The notes: generated by a model not told the origin, from the sequence alone. 64,000 nt of DNA from Acestrorhynchus altus (GCA_034509495.1 CM067524.1:15786092-15850091), one strand, 5' to 3'. Positions 39,703 to 59,439 are shown, numbered from the stretch's first letter. Translations and numbers: made by a program.

Positions 39703-40983
39703 TCTTTCTCACACACGATCTCTCTCTCTCTATCTCTCTATATCTCTCTGTCTCACTCACTATCTCTCTATATCTCTATCTCTCTGTGTATCTCTATATC
39801 TCAGCTTATGACCCTTGAAGTGCGCGCCAGGTTTTGCTGCTTTTGAATTGTTCCCTAAAGCAGTCACGTGATTGTGTGCCGAAATGAAGCTTCAGACGTC
39901 ATTGGTCAAGTGATCAATGTATAACGAATCAAGCATTGGCACAGTGATTCATACCAATGCGTATAGTTTTTTCAACACGAAATTTACTGGAGCCTAAAAG
40001 GGGGTCGCACAGTGAAAAAGGTTAAGAACCTCTGAATTAGATGACCAAAAACATTTTTCACAGTATTCTCATTTTTTGGAGATGCACTAATAAATGTGGG
40101 GGTTACCTAACTTTTTCTTCACAAGAAAATTGTATTTCTAATAATTATGTTGTACAAACTATGTTTAAAAGACTTTTCTGTGTGTCTTATGTGTAGTTAC
40201 ATCGGTTCCATCTCAATATATTTATATAAAGATCAAATAGGCAGATGTATGTACATCTGTTGATCGTCATGAATGTCAAGAGCAGTGAAGTCAAAGGATG
40301 GTGTCAAGTATAGTTTCCACATATGGACTGTAGAGGGGAGTAAATAGTACATTTAAAAAACCTACATAAATGTAGTTTTCCATTGTATTAATCCTGTAAG
40401 TTTTTGGTTTTTTTTAGAAACAACTATGAATTAAGTAACTGTAATGCAAGTAAAGTGTGGGTTAGGTTAGAGGTTTAGTGGGTTAGAGTGAGTAACTCAT
40501 GCTTTGGGGCTCCTGTGGGTCTGTATACTTAAGAGACTAAAACAAAACTATTTAAGACAGAGTTGGGGCGAGTGTATTTCTTTACCCATACCTTGTTCTT
40601 CACAGTCCTGTCGAGAGGGCAATAATCACTCAGGTGCTGGGAGAAGAAGAGTTCCTGAAGTCTCTGAGACGTAGTCAGCCTGGCCTGATCAACCTGAAGA
40701 AGTCATGCATTTTCAATAAAGGAACAACCACGTGTCTCACACACACACAAACCTGCTCAAGTGATTGATTTTCAGTACAAGTAATCTAATTAGTGGTGCT
40801 AAATTAAGAGATTGTGTTACAGTAGAGAGCATGAAACACGGTTTCTTTGAAGAAGACACTGGCAACCGGTGCATTCAGAAGTGACAAAGGCTGGATTAGC
40901 AGAAGCAATCAGGGGAAACTCACCTGGGCAGCTGGCTTAAAGGGGCTACTGGGAATGGCTGGAAAGCTTACAGCTTCTTGTTT
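4148..40983 (-). CDS. NACHT and WD40 repeat protein, NWD1-like (30 exons; 5' start exon unresolved)
   Basis: A STAND-type ATPase. Coding exons, in transcript order on the minus strand: 40983-40924, 40693-40592, 37872-37795, 36887-36789, 36468-36117, 35302-35103, 34770-34376, 31556-31402, 30307-30099, 29700-29585, 29504-29394, 28471-28307, 28209-28086, 26988-26785, 24099-23240, 22718-22579, 22206-22078, 21459-21116, 18414-18281, 16093-15965, 15311-15064, 13302-13137, 11473-11272, 9712-9582, 9328-9201, 8434-8280, 7421-7215, 6464-6370, 6062-5938, 4410-4148. All have AG/GT borders and matching phases, giving 1,941 codons plus stop. Residues are counted from the first listed exon. A DUF4062-like domain starts near 222 (RFMIYLCGGYK, then AERTALMERVYPQLYLYC). 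Walker A is GEPGSGKST near 658 and Walker B is LALVLDGLDEL near 744. About 1167-1854 is WD40 repeats (LKIWRLD, IITWNLE, LRLWNLA, VRVWNIS, LIVWDLD, LTLWDLQ, IKVWEPF, LSVWDLD). The C-terminus is a Ser/Glu-rich tail. Human NWD1 is shorter and lacks the first 200 residues seen here. NWD1, NWD2 or a fish-specific paralogue are all possible. Partner and function are not visible. Confidence 0.85.
9984..11060 (-). mobile_element. Tc1/mariner element remnant in an intron
   Basis: The minus-strand frame at about 10445-10100 contains NTIPTVKHCGGSIMLW, the central block of Tc1-type transposase, followed by degraded catalytic-domain sequence. The flanking 'gtgaaagtattcgaatattg' at the left and 'gatacttttgcagggcactg' at the right are typical Tc1 terminal sequences. 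A 65-bp (TA)n tract lies within it. It sits in the intron between the NACHT-WD exons at 11272 and 9712. Confidence 0.65.
10893..10957. repeat. (TA)n microsatellite
   Basis: An uninterrupted TA dinucleotide run of about 65 bp inside the Tc1-like remnant, in an intron. Confidence 0.95.
11691..12415 (-). mobile_element. Tc1-like transposon fragment with transposase N-terminus
   Basis: The element starts with 'cagtggggaaaataagtata', a Tc1-type terminus. The minus strand at 12246-12010 encodes MTKTKEFSKDTTDKIVDLH and then GTIIRKWKKH, the helix-turn-helix DNA-binding domain of Tc1 transposase. The right part contains 'tcaaatacttatttcatg' and 'gtgattttctggatttt', typical subterminal sequence. The catalytic half of the transposase is missing. 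It is intronic in the NACHT-WD gene. Confidence 0.7.
12419..12480. repeat. (AAT)n microsatellite
   Basis: A trinucleotide run of about 20 copies, directly beside the Tc1-like fragment. Confidence 0.95.
13355..14260 (+). mobile_element. Tc1-like transposon remnant with transposase catalytic C-terminus
   Basis: The left part has 'caatcccaattccaatgaag', a familiar fish Tc1-family terminus. The frame at 13792-14142 encodes DWPACSPDLSPIENFW, the block that carries the last two acidic residues (D and E) of the DDE triad. The N-terminal half is deleted or frameshifted. It is intronic in the NACHT-WD gene. Confidence 0.7.
14270..14640. repeat. Interspersed repeat of unassigned class
   Basis: About 370 bp of moderately GC-rich sequence with a shape unlike the AT-rich intron around it. 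A second, short copy of its 'aatttggaagtgccaatta' segment occurs in reverse complement at about 30912-30930 ('taattggcacttccaaatt'). I cannot name the family. Confidence 0.45.
16790..16955. mobile_element. LINE/SINE tail fragment and a minimal Tc1 terminal pair
   Basis: At 16796-16830, 'acatttatggcatttagcag' is the reverse complement of the tail shared by the LINE and SINE copies in this window. At 16889-16951, 'cactactggtcaaac' and 'ttttgactggtagtg' form inverted ends only about 60 bp apart, which is what a Tc1 element with almost all internal sequence deleted would leave. Intronic. Confidence 0.5.
17319..17365. repeat. (CA)n microsatellite
   Basis: A CA dinucleotide run of about 47 bp in an intron of the NACHT-WD gene. 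Confidence 0.95.
18746..19375. mobile_element. Tc1-like element with nested LINE tail
   Basis: The left end 'ttacagtcatgaaaaaa' and the right end 'ttttgactgtaa' form short inverted termini. Inside, 19140-19362 ends in 'gggatcaataaagttc' followed by repeats of 'taatc', the usual 3' end of an L2/Rex-type LINE. The LINE fragment therefore probably inserted into or next to the DNA element. Intronic. Confidence 0.45.
20117..20157. repeat. Perfect 13-bp inverted repeat (hairpin)
   Basis: 'atacggttagaaa' at 20117-20129 and its exact reverse complement at 20145-20157 are separated by a 15-base loop. It lies in the 2.7 kb intron between exons 21116 and 18414. Either a fold-back remnant or a coincidence of transposon termini. 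Confidence 0.6.
24771..26610 (-). mobile_element. Tc1-like transposon with a nested repeat
   Basis: The ends 'tacagtgcacctgg' and 'ccagatgcactgta' are inverted copies. Minus-strand frames at 25112-24890 contain DISENVLEWPCQSPAL, the part of Tc1 transposase that carries one catalytic aspartate (here altered). The 25740-26520 region does not match a Tc1 element. It contains 'gaaggttattccagagctgg' and 'gaaaaggctcttccccc', known from a dispersed fish repeat, so something inserted inside. It is intronic between exons 26785 and 24099. Confidence 0.65.
28675..29304. mobile_element. Non-autonomous Tc1-like element
   Basis: The left end 'tacagtcaaggccaaaaata' and the right end, read in reverse as 'tatagtcatggtcgaaaata', are imperfect terminal inverted repeats. 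The 630-bp interior holds no intact frame. It is intronic between exons 29394 and 28471. Confidence 0.6.
31674..31738. repeat. Near-perfect 30-bp hairpin
   Basis: Arms 31674-31703 and 31709-31738 are reverse complements at 29 of 30 positions, with a 5-base loop (acagg). The arm begins 'tgtgttacagcagggaaaac'. It lies in an intron, 118 bp upstream in transcript sense of the NACHT-WD exon starting at 31556. A recent fold-back or MITE insertion is the simplest reading. Confidence 0.85.
32090..32470 (-). mobile_element. Decayed Tc1-like transposase fragment
   Basis: The minus-strand frame at 32461-32207 contains DLPPIEKVWGSIE, matching the D-x-P-I-E region near the last catalytic residue of Tc1 transposases, followed by a normal-looking C-terminus. 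The remainder is degraded. Intronic. Confidence 0.5.
32960..33772. mobile_element. Non-autonomous DNA element with 13-bp inverted ends
   Basis: Left end 'gggcaattccacg' (32960-32972) and right end 'cgtggaattgccc' (33760-33772) are exact inverted repeats. A second copy, 'attgcccacgagggac', occurs about 20 bp inside the right end. The interior repeats the motif taactgacgcaac exactly at 33342 and 33362, with variants near 32973, 33153, 33497 and 33520. No transposase frame is present. The flanks show no clear target duplication. I cannot assign a superfamily. Confidence 0.65.
36958..37764 (+). mobile_element. Tc1-like transposon remnant
   Basis: The left part, 'gtattcacagcacc' followed by 'gttatgttacagcctta', and the right part, 'aatactttccggatgcattg', are the inverted ends of the common fish Tc1 family also seen at 24771 and 47404. 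The plus-strand frame near 37159-37410 keeps pieces of the DNA-binding domain (STVDNV) and the catalytic end (SPDLELIEHLW). Intronic. Confidence 0.65.
39597..39795. repeat. SINE/LINE tail followed by (CT)n microsatellite
   Basis: 'catttgcggcatttggcaga' at about 39612 is the reverse complement of the shared LINE/SINE 3' tail, flanked by 'tttaca' repeats. It runs into a 130-bp imperfect CT/TATCTC microsatellite. Intronic. Confidence 0.75.
39985..40045. mobile_element. hAT-like terminus fragment
   Basis: 'agggggtcgcacagtgaaa' followed by 'aggttaagaacctctga' resembles the conserved terminus of hAT-superfamily elements in vertebrates. Only about 60 bp is recognisable. Intronic. Confidence 0.35.
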
Positions 40984-42036
40984 CTGGAAACAGTGGGAGA
41001 GAGATGTTCATGGAACTAGGTCCTCTAGGTTTACCTGTGGTTTCACTCATTCATTCATTGTTAATTTAACCTGACCTGCTTTCAGGATGCTGAAGAAACA
41101 AACAATTAACTATTTTTGAACAATGAATGGGATTTTTGTCAAATCCAAACTCAAACACAGGGCTTGCATAAATGACAGGAAACTATTTTAAAAGTATATG
41201 TTTAAGCAATAATCTGTACTTCTGCATATACTAACAAACATACTAACAAATGAAGGACATTCAACCATTCCAGCACCAAATAGACAAGGAGCCACACACT
41301 GAGACCTACTTTCTTCTTCTTCTTCTTCTTTTTGGGTTTAAGTCCATTTCTGTAAACTGTCCACATGGCTCAGTTCAGTCCTCTGCCAGTTCTTTCAAAA
41401 CCAGTTTCTTTCAAAACAGTTGCATTATATAACTAAAAAAAATTACAAAATTAAAGTCTCCCAGCAAACCGAATAAAACAACACATGCTGGTGTAAATTA
41501 ATTTATTCGAGTTCACTACAGACTGTGGTTTTCTGGAGCACCAGGAAACGCGTCTGTTGAGCTCAGAGCCCAGCCTGCAACTCAATCAGCTCCTCCAGCT
41601 CCTCCTCCTCATCATCAGTCACCTTCATTCACTGCGTTTCACGGCTTCACTATGGGAACGAGGCCGCTTTCAGTCCAGAGCAGCCCTTATGAAAACAATT
41701 CAGAGGAGTAAACTTATAGCAAAGGAAGACAAGTCTTCATATGCACAGATGTTTACAAGAGCAATGCCCATGAATTGAAATTAAAGAATGAAGAAAATAA
41801 ACACATTTTACTCTTACACATATTTTAACATTTAATAACATTTAATATGTGGATGTTATTATTTTTAACCCATCTATGATTTATTTACCAGCGATGTAGT
41901 TCCATTCATCTGAATAAAGGCTAAAAGGAACAGATTCATTTATTTTAAAAATACTTTTAATTTTTTTTCCAGAGTTCACAGGTTATCAGCCTAGCTTATC
42001 TAAAATACAAGTAAACAAATAAAAAAAATTCTGGAG
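40984..42036. other. Divergent intergenic/promoter region between NACHT-WD gene and radx
   Basis: About 1 kb that must contain the start of the NACHT-WD transcript and the radx promoter. It holds a short (TTC)n run at 41311-41330 and a GC-richer patch at 41530-41700 that could mark a promoter or untranslated first exon of the minus-strand gene. The rest is AT-rich. Confidence 0.45.
41623..41628 (-). other. Candidate first coding exon (Met-Lys) of the NACHT-WD gene
   Basis: The first secure exon (40983-40924) starts in phase 0 and has no in-frame ATG before a stop, so the start codon must lie further upstream. Within the gap to radx, the minus strand has ATG AAG followed by GTGACT, a weak donor in the right phase. 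The adjoining text encodes an acidic frame (KVTDDEEEELEELIELQ) that would be intronic under this model. A second ATG at about 41343, followed by a run of Arg codons, ends in the wrong phase. Neither is convincing. Confidence 0.2.
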
Positions 42037-42055
42037 ACTACAACTCCCATCATGC
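42037..42055 (+). promoter_or_regulatory. ZNF143 (Staf/SBS) binding-site-like motif in radx promoter
   Basis: 'actacaactcccatcatgc' matches the long ZNF143/SBS consensus ACTACAAYTCCCAGCATGC with one clear difference. It is 35 bp upstream of the radx start codon, the position expected of a TSS-proximal element in housekeeping promoters. Confidence 0.65.
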
Positions 42056-42089
42056 TTTGCTTTATTATTGTTATTATTCTCAGTTCAAA

Positions 42090-52455
<10,366 letters not shown>

Positions 52456-52472
52456 AGCTGATCGTCCTCTAC

Positions 52473-52478
52473 AATAAA
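52473..52478 (+). terminator. radx: Poly(A) signal AATAAA, proximal, radx
   Basis: AATAAA 18 bp after the radx stop codon. It is probably too close for main use, but a short 3' UTR is possible. Confidence 0.3.
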
Positions 52479-52767
52479 GTAGATATCCAGATATTCAGTA
52501 GATCTGACTGATTAAAGATATGTATAAAAAATTGCCTACTTAATTCTGCTCAAATGCAGGTTATGAAAACAATATATTTGTTCATCTTAGTGAGGGAATA
52601 TGCTGCTGTATATATGTATGTATATAATAATGTAATATAATTTATTATTTGTTTAGCAAAATGGCTACATTGTTAAATCCCACACTCTCTTGTGCATGTG
52701 ATAATGGTTTTATGGACCCATTTAATCAATTTTATGTAGGACTGTTAGAGTTTGGACTCTAAATAGC

Positions 52768-52773
52768 TTTATT
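52768..52773 (-). terminator. amdhd1: Poly(A) signal AATAAA, amdhd1
   Basis: TTTATT on the plus strand is AATAAA for the minus-strand amdhd1, 162 bp beyond its stop codon. It lies inside the likely radx 3' UTR. Confidence 0.45.
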
Positions 52774-52909
52774 TTTTTAACAGTTTCAAATCATTATTTA
52801 TATTATTTATGTCAAAGCTATAAGATTTAGCTTTGAGTTGTATTTTGTAATGTGAAACATCGTTACATGTATATTTCATGAAAACATTTTCTTGTGAGAG
52901 CACCTCTCA

Positions 52910-52915
52910 AATAAA
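52910..52915 (+). terminator. radx: Poly(A) signal AATAAA, distal, radx
   Basis: AATAAA followed by a T/G-rich stretch (ctttttgtttgtac), 455 bp after the radx stop and 20 bp short of the amdhd1 stop codon. The best candidate for the radx transcript end. Confidence 0.6.
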
Positions 52916-52934
52916 ACACTTTTTGTTTGTACAT

Positions 52935-55900
52935 TCAGAGACCTAGCACTTTGTCATTGTTGCAAACAATGTTGCCTTTGATGATGACAAATCTGATCAT
53001 TTCCTGATGGCTTCCAAACTGGTAGATAAGATGCTCCCATCTGCAAAGAGGATAAAATGTTGAGCCAGTGCACTTCTGTAATCCAAATTGACCGTCACAC
53101 TATAGCTCTTTAAATCAGTATGATCATCTTGCTTAATCCGAACCCAGTATTGTAGATAATCCTTATCATTATCTCATGTCAAATAGGCTTTACCAGATCA
53201 TTCACTTTACATTTAAATTGAATTTATTTTAACTGGTAATTTCAGGCATTTATTCGGATGATTTATTTATTTCTTTGGCTTCATGTATTTACCTTGGAGC
53301 ACTGATGATGAGCAGATCTCCTTGTTTGCTGGGCTCTAGTGATCCGTGTGTGTGTGAGCGATTGAGAGCGTAGGCTGCATTTATGGTGGCAGCTGCCAGA
53401 GCTTCAGGCATGGACATTTTCAACGTCACACAGGCCAAGTGCATGACCATGGGCTGGCAAAGAGTGGTATGTTAAACACAGCATGTGGTAATTGTTATTG
53501 TATACAAGGTGAACCCAAATCTGATCTTGGAGGTCTGCAGTCCAGTGCAGTTTTTACTGCTCAAGCATACCTGCTAAATCTGGCCATCAAAGGAACTGAT
53601 TTAACTGAAATCAAATAAGGATTTGAAATGAGGGATGGATTACATCAATATCATGGCAGTATAGTTGGTATTTGCTTTAAAAATGTATATGATCATTTAT
53701 AATTTGATCTTTCAAACAATATCTTGAAACGCAAAGAAAATTTACAATCATTTAATCAAAAAATATATATAAATAACTTCAATTAGATGTATCCTAAAAT
53801 TGTCTACCAGTTTTACTAGAGAAATTTCTCCCAGTCTTCCATTCTTTCAGCTATGTTATGTTTGAGCAATTTCTTTCTGCACATCCAATTTCAATTCACC
53901 TCACAGGCATCTCAATAGCATTAATATTTGGTTTTTGACTTTGGTCCAGAACTCATTTTTGGCTGTTTTTTAAACCAGTTCTTGGTGGATTTACTGGGCT
54001 GTTTTGGTTTGATTATATGATTGACATCTTTCCAGACCTTATTGCAGCAAAGCAACATCAAACATGGCATTTCCACCTCCATGTTTCTTTTGCTCAAATG
54101 GTCTGATTTGCACCATTTCACAAGTTAATTTGTTAAAGTTTGCTTGGTGTGTCCTTATTTTTTCAAATGACTGTATTGGAAGTAAACAGATTTCACTCCT
54201 GTATCAAACCAGTGTTTAATGATGTACTGATTAATGTATTGAAGAGTAGAATTTTTAGGAAGTTTTCAGACCACTTTGCAGAATGTTTACATGCTGGCAG
54301 TGTAACATTCCTTTGTATTGATAGATGCAGTAGATTTAGTCTCAGTTTTTAAATTTATCAATATTTGTGTATCAGCAATGGCAAACGTGTGTGAAAAATC
54401 CTAAATCTCTTCATAGGTTCACTATTTCCATATAGGTGCATCTGAAATCCTATTTTAAAGTCCTCATACTGTGTTGGACTTCAGCTGGGTCCCCTAGAAC
54501 CGGTGTTTGTTAGGATATCTCTGGTATTTAAGCGTGTTAGTACATCTGCACAGGTGTGTGCATATTGCTTACCATTGAACAGCAGTAAGCATTAGGATTG
54601 AAGTCACTGCCCAGGGAAACTATAACTCCAGCATCAAGCATGTCTCTGGCACGAGGACACGGCAGCCTGTTTTGACAAGAAAAGTTGAATTCTGCTCATT
54701 CATGGTTTTTAGTTGGTGTAAGTGTAGCATGTTTTCTTTATTCATGTACCTGAGAATATAGGCAGTGGTGGGCAGAAGGACAGCTGATGTTTTGGCAGTT
54801 GCCATGGCAGCAATGCCCTCATCCGTCACCTCTTCCAGGTGGCTTATGGCTAAAGCACCAAGCTCTGCCCCAAGCTGACGTCAAGACAGGGGTAATGTGC
54901 ATACGAAATTACTGATACTCCATTACTGCTGTTGTATTTCAGTTATGTCTTTTAGAATGGCTTATTTTTTTTAATTTGACATGAACTTGGGTCCCAAAAG
55001 AAACACACTTTGTAGCTAAAACTGCTGCTAAATTGTAGAGTTAAAAATAGTGTGTTGTTGAATGCTTTTCAGTTCTTTTTAGCAAGTGAATGCATTTTGC
55101 ATTTCCCAAAGCAAATGCAGAATAGTTGCACAGCTCCCTATTAGATGCATAATGAGTGTATGGAGCTCTACACACCTGTGCAGAGTTCATAGGATGAAGT
55201 TCATCTCCGTGGAAGTTGATGTTGAGGCCCATGTCTTTACCAGCCTGCAGAATCCGACGAGTAGAGTTGAGATCAAAAACGCCTTTCTCGCAGAACACAT
55301 CAATGTTGTCCACCTGAAGGCTACCTGCAGAAATGTGCATCTGTATTGCAGGCAGCTGCACAGACAGGATGTCCTCAGTTGCTTCTTCCATAGTCTTTCC
55401 TCTGGACATGAGCACAAGATAAAGGTAAGTGATCTGGTTGCTGGGACCACCTAGCCCTGCTCCAGCCCTCTTACAGTCACACATACTCTCAAGAGAAGAA
55501 AGCTGCAGTTGAAGAACACTGGTTACTTGAATCATATATGTGTTTGGGGTTACTCCAGATAAACTGTTTTGAGATTTGGTGTTATCTGCTTTTTCAACAT
55601 GCAAAATGCACTATTAAAGTACTATATGGATAATAACATACACTTTATCCCCTAGAACTCAACCCTTTTGTTAACCCCTCAGCTACCTTTAGGGCAAAGA
55701 ATTATTAATACATACTTTTAACAGTTAAAAAGAAAGCTGTTACATAAAACATGTATTATGTAAAAGGAGACACTTTAACATTAAGAAATATATATGCCCA
55801 GAATATTACTATATATATATATTTTTTTTTTTTTTTTAGCAGATCGGTAAGTAACATACCTTTCAGTAATGTAGAGAACACATGATGCACACTATGGTAA

Positions 55901-58900
55901 TTTCACAACCACACATGCCAGCTGTGAAATTATAAACTGGATGGATTTGCATGATATCGAGGGAAATGTAGTGGTTTACGGTTATTGCAAATTTTGAAAG
56001 GACAGACAAAAAAATGTATTTCACAGATATTCTGGCTTTTAACATCTTATTTCAACTCAAAATCAGTGGGGAATGAGGGCAATATGTCTGCATTTAGAGG
56101 CTGTATGTACATTTAAGGGCTGTATTGACTACCTTAGGGGAGACCATATGGCACTAGATGGAACAAACTGTACAACTGTCTGTTTAAATGGAATGAAACC
56201 TTGGTTAGTCTGCAAAGGACATCATGCTCCTACCTTGTAACTCATTTACTCATGTTTAGCAAGATTGTCCATAAAGGGGTACTTTTAATGGTCTACTATC
56301 CATAACACTGAGTCCTTATTTCCTTGCTTAAAGGAATACTCCAGTGTTATTCAACCTAATATCTATGTCCTACATCTTTATTATATGGTTAGCTACCACA
56401 AACCTGGTAAACAACAGAATACCAATTGACTCATTAGAAGCTGATCAAAAGAAAATGAATGTGCTTGAAAATATGAGAAAAATTCAATTCAATCCAATGT
56501 GTTTGACCTGGGCACAGCATGCGCTCCACAGTATGTTGAAGATATCCCAATAGGCATGCTCTTCCGTGCAGCATCTATGACACTTAGCATTTTCAGCTCC
56601 GTCTCGAGCTCCAGCCCATATCCACTCTTACACTCAACCAGTGTAGTGCCAGCTCTCAGCATACGCTCCAAACGACACTTTAACCCCTCCAGCAGAGTTT
56701 CTGAAGCTGCTGCATGTGTGTGCCTCACTGTGAAGTGAATGCCTCCACCAGCCCTATGCACCTCCATGTATGTGGCCCCAGCAAGCTGCAAAGAAGCACA
56801 CATATACACATGCTGGGATTAACCTACATGAGCAACAGATGCCATTTAGGAATAAAGGCAAATACAGGATCTTCTGTATTCTGAGTGCTGTTTAGAGGCA
56901 AGCTTTTCAAAAAAGCATTCAGTGTAATATTTAATATTCTGCAGATCACTACTGTATACCTCATCCCTTGACATAATTAAAAAAGGCTCACCAATTATTT
57001 TTTAGAGTAACAAAGAAAAATCAACCCCATAACTGCTAAAATTACTACTATTGTAGAGGCACACAGATACAGCTGATAGCGAGCTTACTTACAGAACTGA
57101 GGAGAGTTTTATTAGTCTTTTAACTCCAAGACTACTGGGGCAAATAGGGCGGTAGGAGGCATGTAGGCATATTTCTTTAATCTGTGCCTGGGAAACTGAC
57201 CCTAAATGAAGGATCAGTTTCTTAAACTTAAAATTACAAAGAATAATCTGATGCCATATGATACACTCAAAATAGTTGCACCCAGAAGCAACTGACCCCT
57301 CACATCCTGGATATCACCTCTTCCAGACTCTCCCCTCTGGTAAGAGGCTTCAGTCCATCAAAACCAGCACAACACGGCATGCTAACAGCTTCTTTCCCAG
57401 AGCTGTAACACTCCATAACAGCAGTAGACTCCTCTGAGTCTCCAAACCTCACCGAAGTGACCTGACTGGTTTTTCAATGTACCGCACAGTACATGTTTTG
57501 CTCATTTGCACTATGCTCTTTGCACAATTGTACAAATCTATTGCACTGTTCTCTTTCTGTAAATGTTCACATTGGCAACTCTACAACCAATATTTAATAT
57601 AAATCTGCCTCAGAAACATCAGACTCATTATATGCATCTCTCAGCTCCTCTGCTGCTCTTCAGTACTTTTACTTTTAACTTATATTCTTATTCTATTTAT
57701 TGATTATTGTACCTCCTTACTAGTGTAATGTTTGTAAATAGTCTGTGTACTCGTTACATGTCATACATGTGTTGTTCTCACCAAGAAAAATTCCTTGTAT
57801 GTGTAACATATTTGGCGATATAAAGAGATTCTGATTCTGAAGTGTCAGATAACAATGTTATTCCCGAAGGATGATAAAGGTTACCAGGAGCAATCAATGA
57901 TTAAAAATGTAGACTGACATGGGTAATATTTATTGAGATACACAGAGAAGTACTGCATGTAAGTTTCTCAGTATGGTGTTGGGTATAATAAAACATGCCA
58001 GATGTCACAGAATGGAGTTGTAGAGGTTCCTAATGGCTTTCTGTGTGATATGTGACAGCAAACCATTGATCTTGAGGCTGACCACCTCTACACGTGAATT
58101 AGTTGGTCATCTCTACCACAACAAAAGTGGGCCTCATCGCTGAAGATGACACACTGCCATTGAATGACCTCCTGATAGTCTGGCATGACACCATTGCAGT
58201 CATGCATTGCAATCAGGCAGTTCCTTCTGGGAGCAACTGTTTTTGTGTAGTACTTGTATTATTCTAAACTGCAATCTTTTCCCTTAATGGGCTTTTAATA
58301 AAACACAATATATAAAATGATAAGGAACAGACTCGTAGTCCTTTAAGGCCATTTAATTAAAAATTTATTTAAAACAGATTAAAAAAAAAACAAAAAAAAC
58401 CCATTCTTTTAACTCTACCTTCATTGCGAACTCATGTACTCTGTCTCCAGCCCATACTGGATGAGTGTGTGCGTCAACTAGACCTATTAAATATGAAATT
58501 AAAAAAGGCTTAATATTATGATTTTACATCTGGAAAATTGTGTCAGAGAATGTAATTGACTAGATCGATTACTTACCAGGAAGAACACACATTCCAGTAG
58601 CATCTAAAACCTTATCAAACACAGCTCCCCTGAACTGTGACTCAATGGAATATGCTGGACCCACAGCTTTTATTAGTCCATCACTACACACACACACACA
58701 CGCACACACACACACCAACTAACTCATACACAGACTTAAAGCATAACTGACATTTACATCTAATCATGTGTTCATGTAATTTTAAGAGAAAAAAAAAACA
58801 CTTACTGTCCAATCACTACACTTCCATTCTCGATAACTGCCAAATTCTGCATCCCATCTTTGGTCAGAAACCTTTCACCATTGTTACACACCAAAACCAC

Positions 58901-58939
58901 CTGTTTAGCACCCTTCACCAAAAGCTTGAAGCTGGACAT
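52935..58939 (-). CDS. amdhd1: AMDHD1, imidazolonepropionase (9 exons)
   Basis: A cytosolic amidohydrolase of histidine breakdown. It hydrolyses 4-imidazolone-5-propionate to N-formiminoglutamate, after HAL and UROC1. Exons in transcript order: 58939-58806, 58683-58577, 58483-58419, 56785-56508, 55401-55176, 54874-54750, 54666-54573, 53453-53293, 53040-52935. They sum to 1,296 nt (431 residues plus stop) with all phases matching. Human AMDHD1 has about 426 residues. Visible signatures are the metal-binding DAHTHPVWAGDR near residue 84, VECKSGYGLELETELKML, STYCGAHAVP, NIDVFCEKGVFDL, NINFHGDELHPMNSAQ with its metal His, and GSDFNPNAYC with the catalytic/metal Asp. The active site looks complete. 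The start at 58939 (MSSFKLLVKGAKQVVLVC) matches the family. An in-frame ATG at 59005 would add 22 residues and is less likely. The orientation converges on radx. Confidence 0.95.
53790..54180 (-). mobile_element. Tc1-like remnant in amdhd1 intron 8
   Basis: The stretch has 'ccagttcttggtggatttac' and 'ttcaaatgactgtattgg' in an arrangement typical of decayed antisense Tc1 elements. No frame is intact and both ends are indistinct. Confidence 0.3.
57285..57845 (+). mobile_element. L2/Rex-type LINE 3' end in amdhd1 intron 3
   Basis: At 57330-57430 the plus strand encodes PSGKRLQSIKT and NSFFPRAVTL, the conserved C-terminus of L2/Rex-type LINE ORF2. About 400 bp of 3' UTR-like sequence follows, ending near 'gagattctgattctga'. 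Truncated at the 5' side. Confidence 0.65.
57900..58270 (-). mobile_element. Decayed Tc1-like transposase fragment in amdhd1 intron 3
   Basis: On the minus strand near 58150-58090 the translation reads VIFSDEAHFCCGRDD, the second-aspartate region (FSDE) of Tc1 transposases. The rest is degraded. Confidence 0.55.
58685..58714. repeat. (CA)n microsatellite at an exon border
   Basis: A CA run that begins at the acceptor of amdhd1 exon 2. On the transcript strand the intron ends in (TG)n followed by TAG. Confidence 0.9.
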
Positions 58940-59439
58940 TTTGTGTATTCTTTCAAACCCGAATAGAGCTGAACTCAGGCAAAAAGGTGGGTAAATATTT
59001 AGCAAAGGCCAAAATCAGGCTCCTGGGCAAAGGTCTGCATTGGGAGGAGCCCACATGGAGAAAGATAACTGGTCAGTGGTCTGGGTGGGAGGGGGTCTGA
59101 TTTGAACGAAGAAAATAAGAAAAAACATTCATGCTTTGACCCTCCGTGGATCCAAATGCCCTTGATGTAACACCAGATGGCAGTAGAGAACTGTGATCAT
59201 GATCAACATGATCAGCTCCTATTTTGAGTCAGCTTCAATTAAAAACACATTATGAATCATCTGTTCCACCGTGTCCCGAAACAGGTCTGTTGGATTCATG
59301 TCCAATGACTATAAAGGGCAGTGAAGAACACTGAAAATAATGGGCAAACTGTGTCCATAAAAGGATACACATGGTCAGCAACAATACTCAAATTCAATAA
59401 TCAAATACAATATAAGTGATGATTGATTGCTTGCTGGTG

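Noticed and set aside
41311..41345. Start exon of the NACHT-WD gene encoding MDLNPKRRRRRR
   Set aside because: It ends in phase 2 while the next secure exon needs phase 0. Joining them gives an immediate stop.
58802..59005. amdhd1 start at the upstream in-frame ATG (59005)
   Set aside because: The 22 extra residues do not resemble the family N-terminus, while the ATG at 58939 begins exactly where other AMDHD1 proteins begin.
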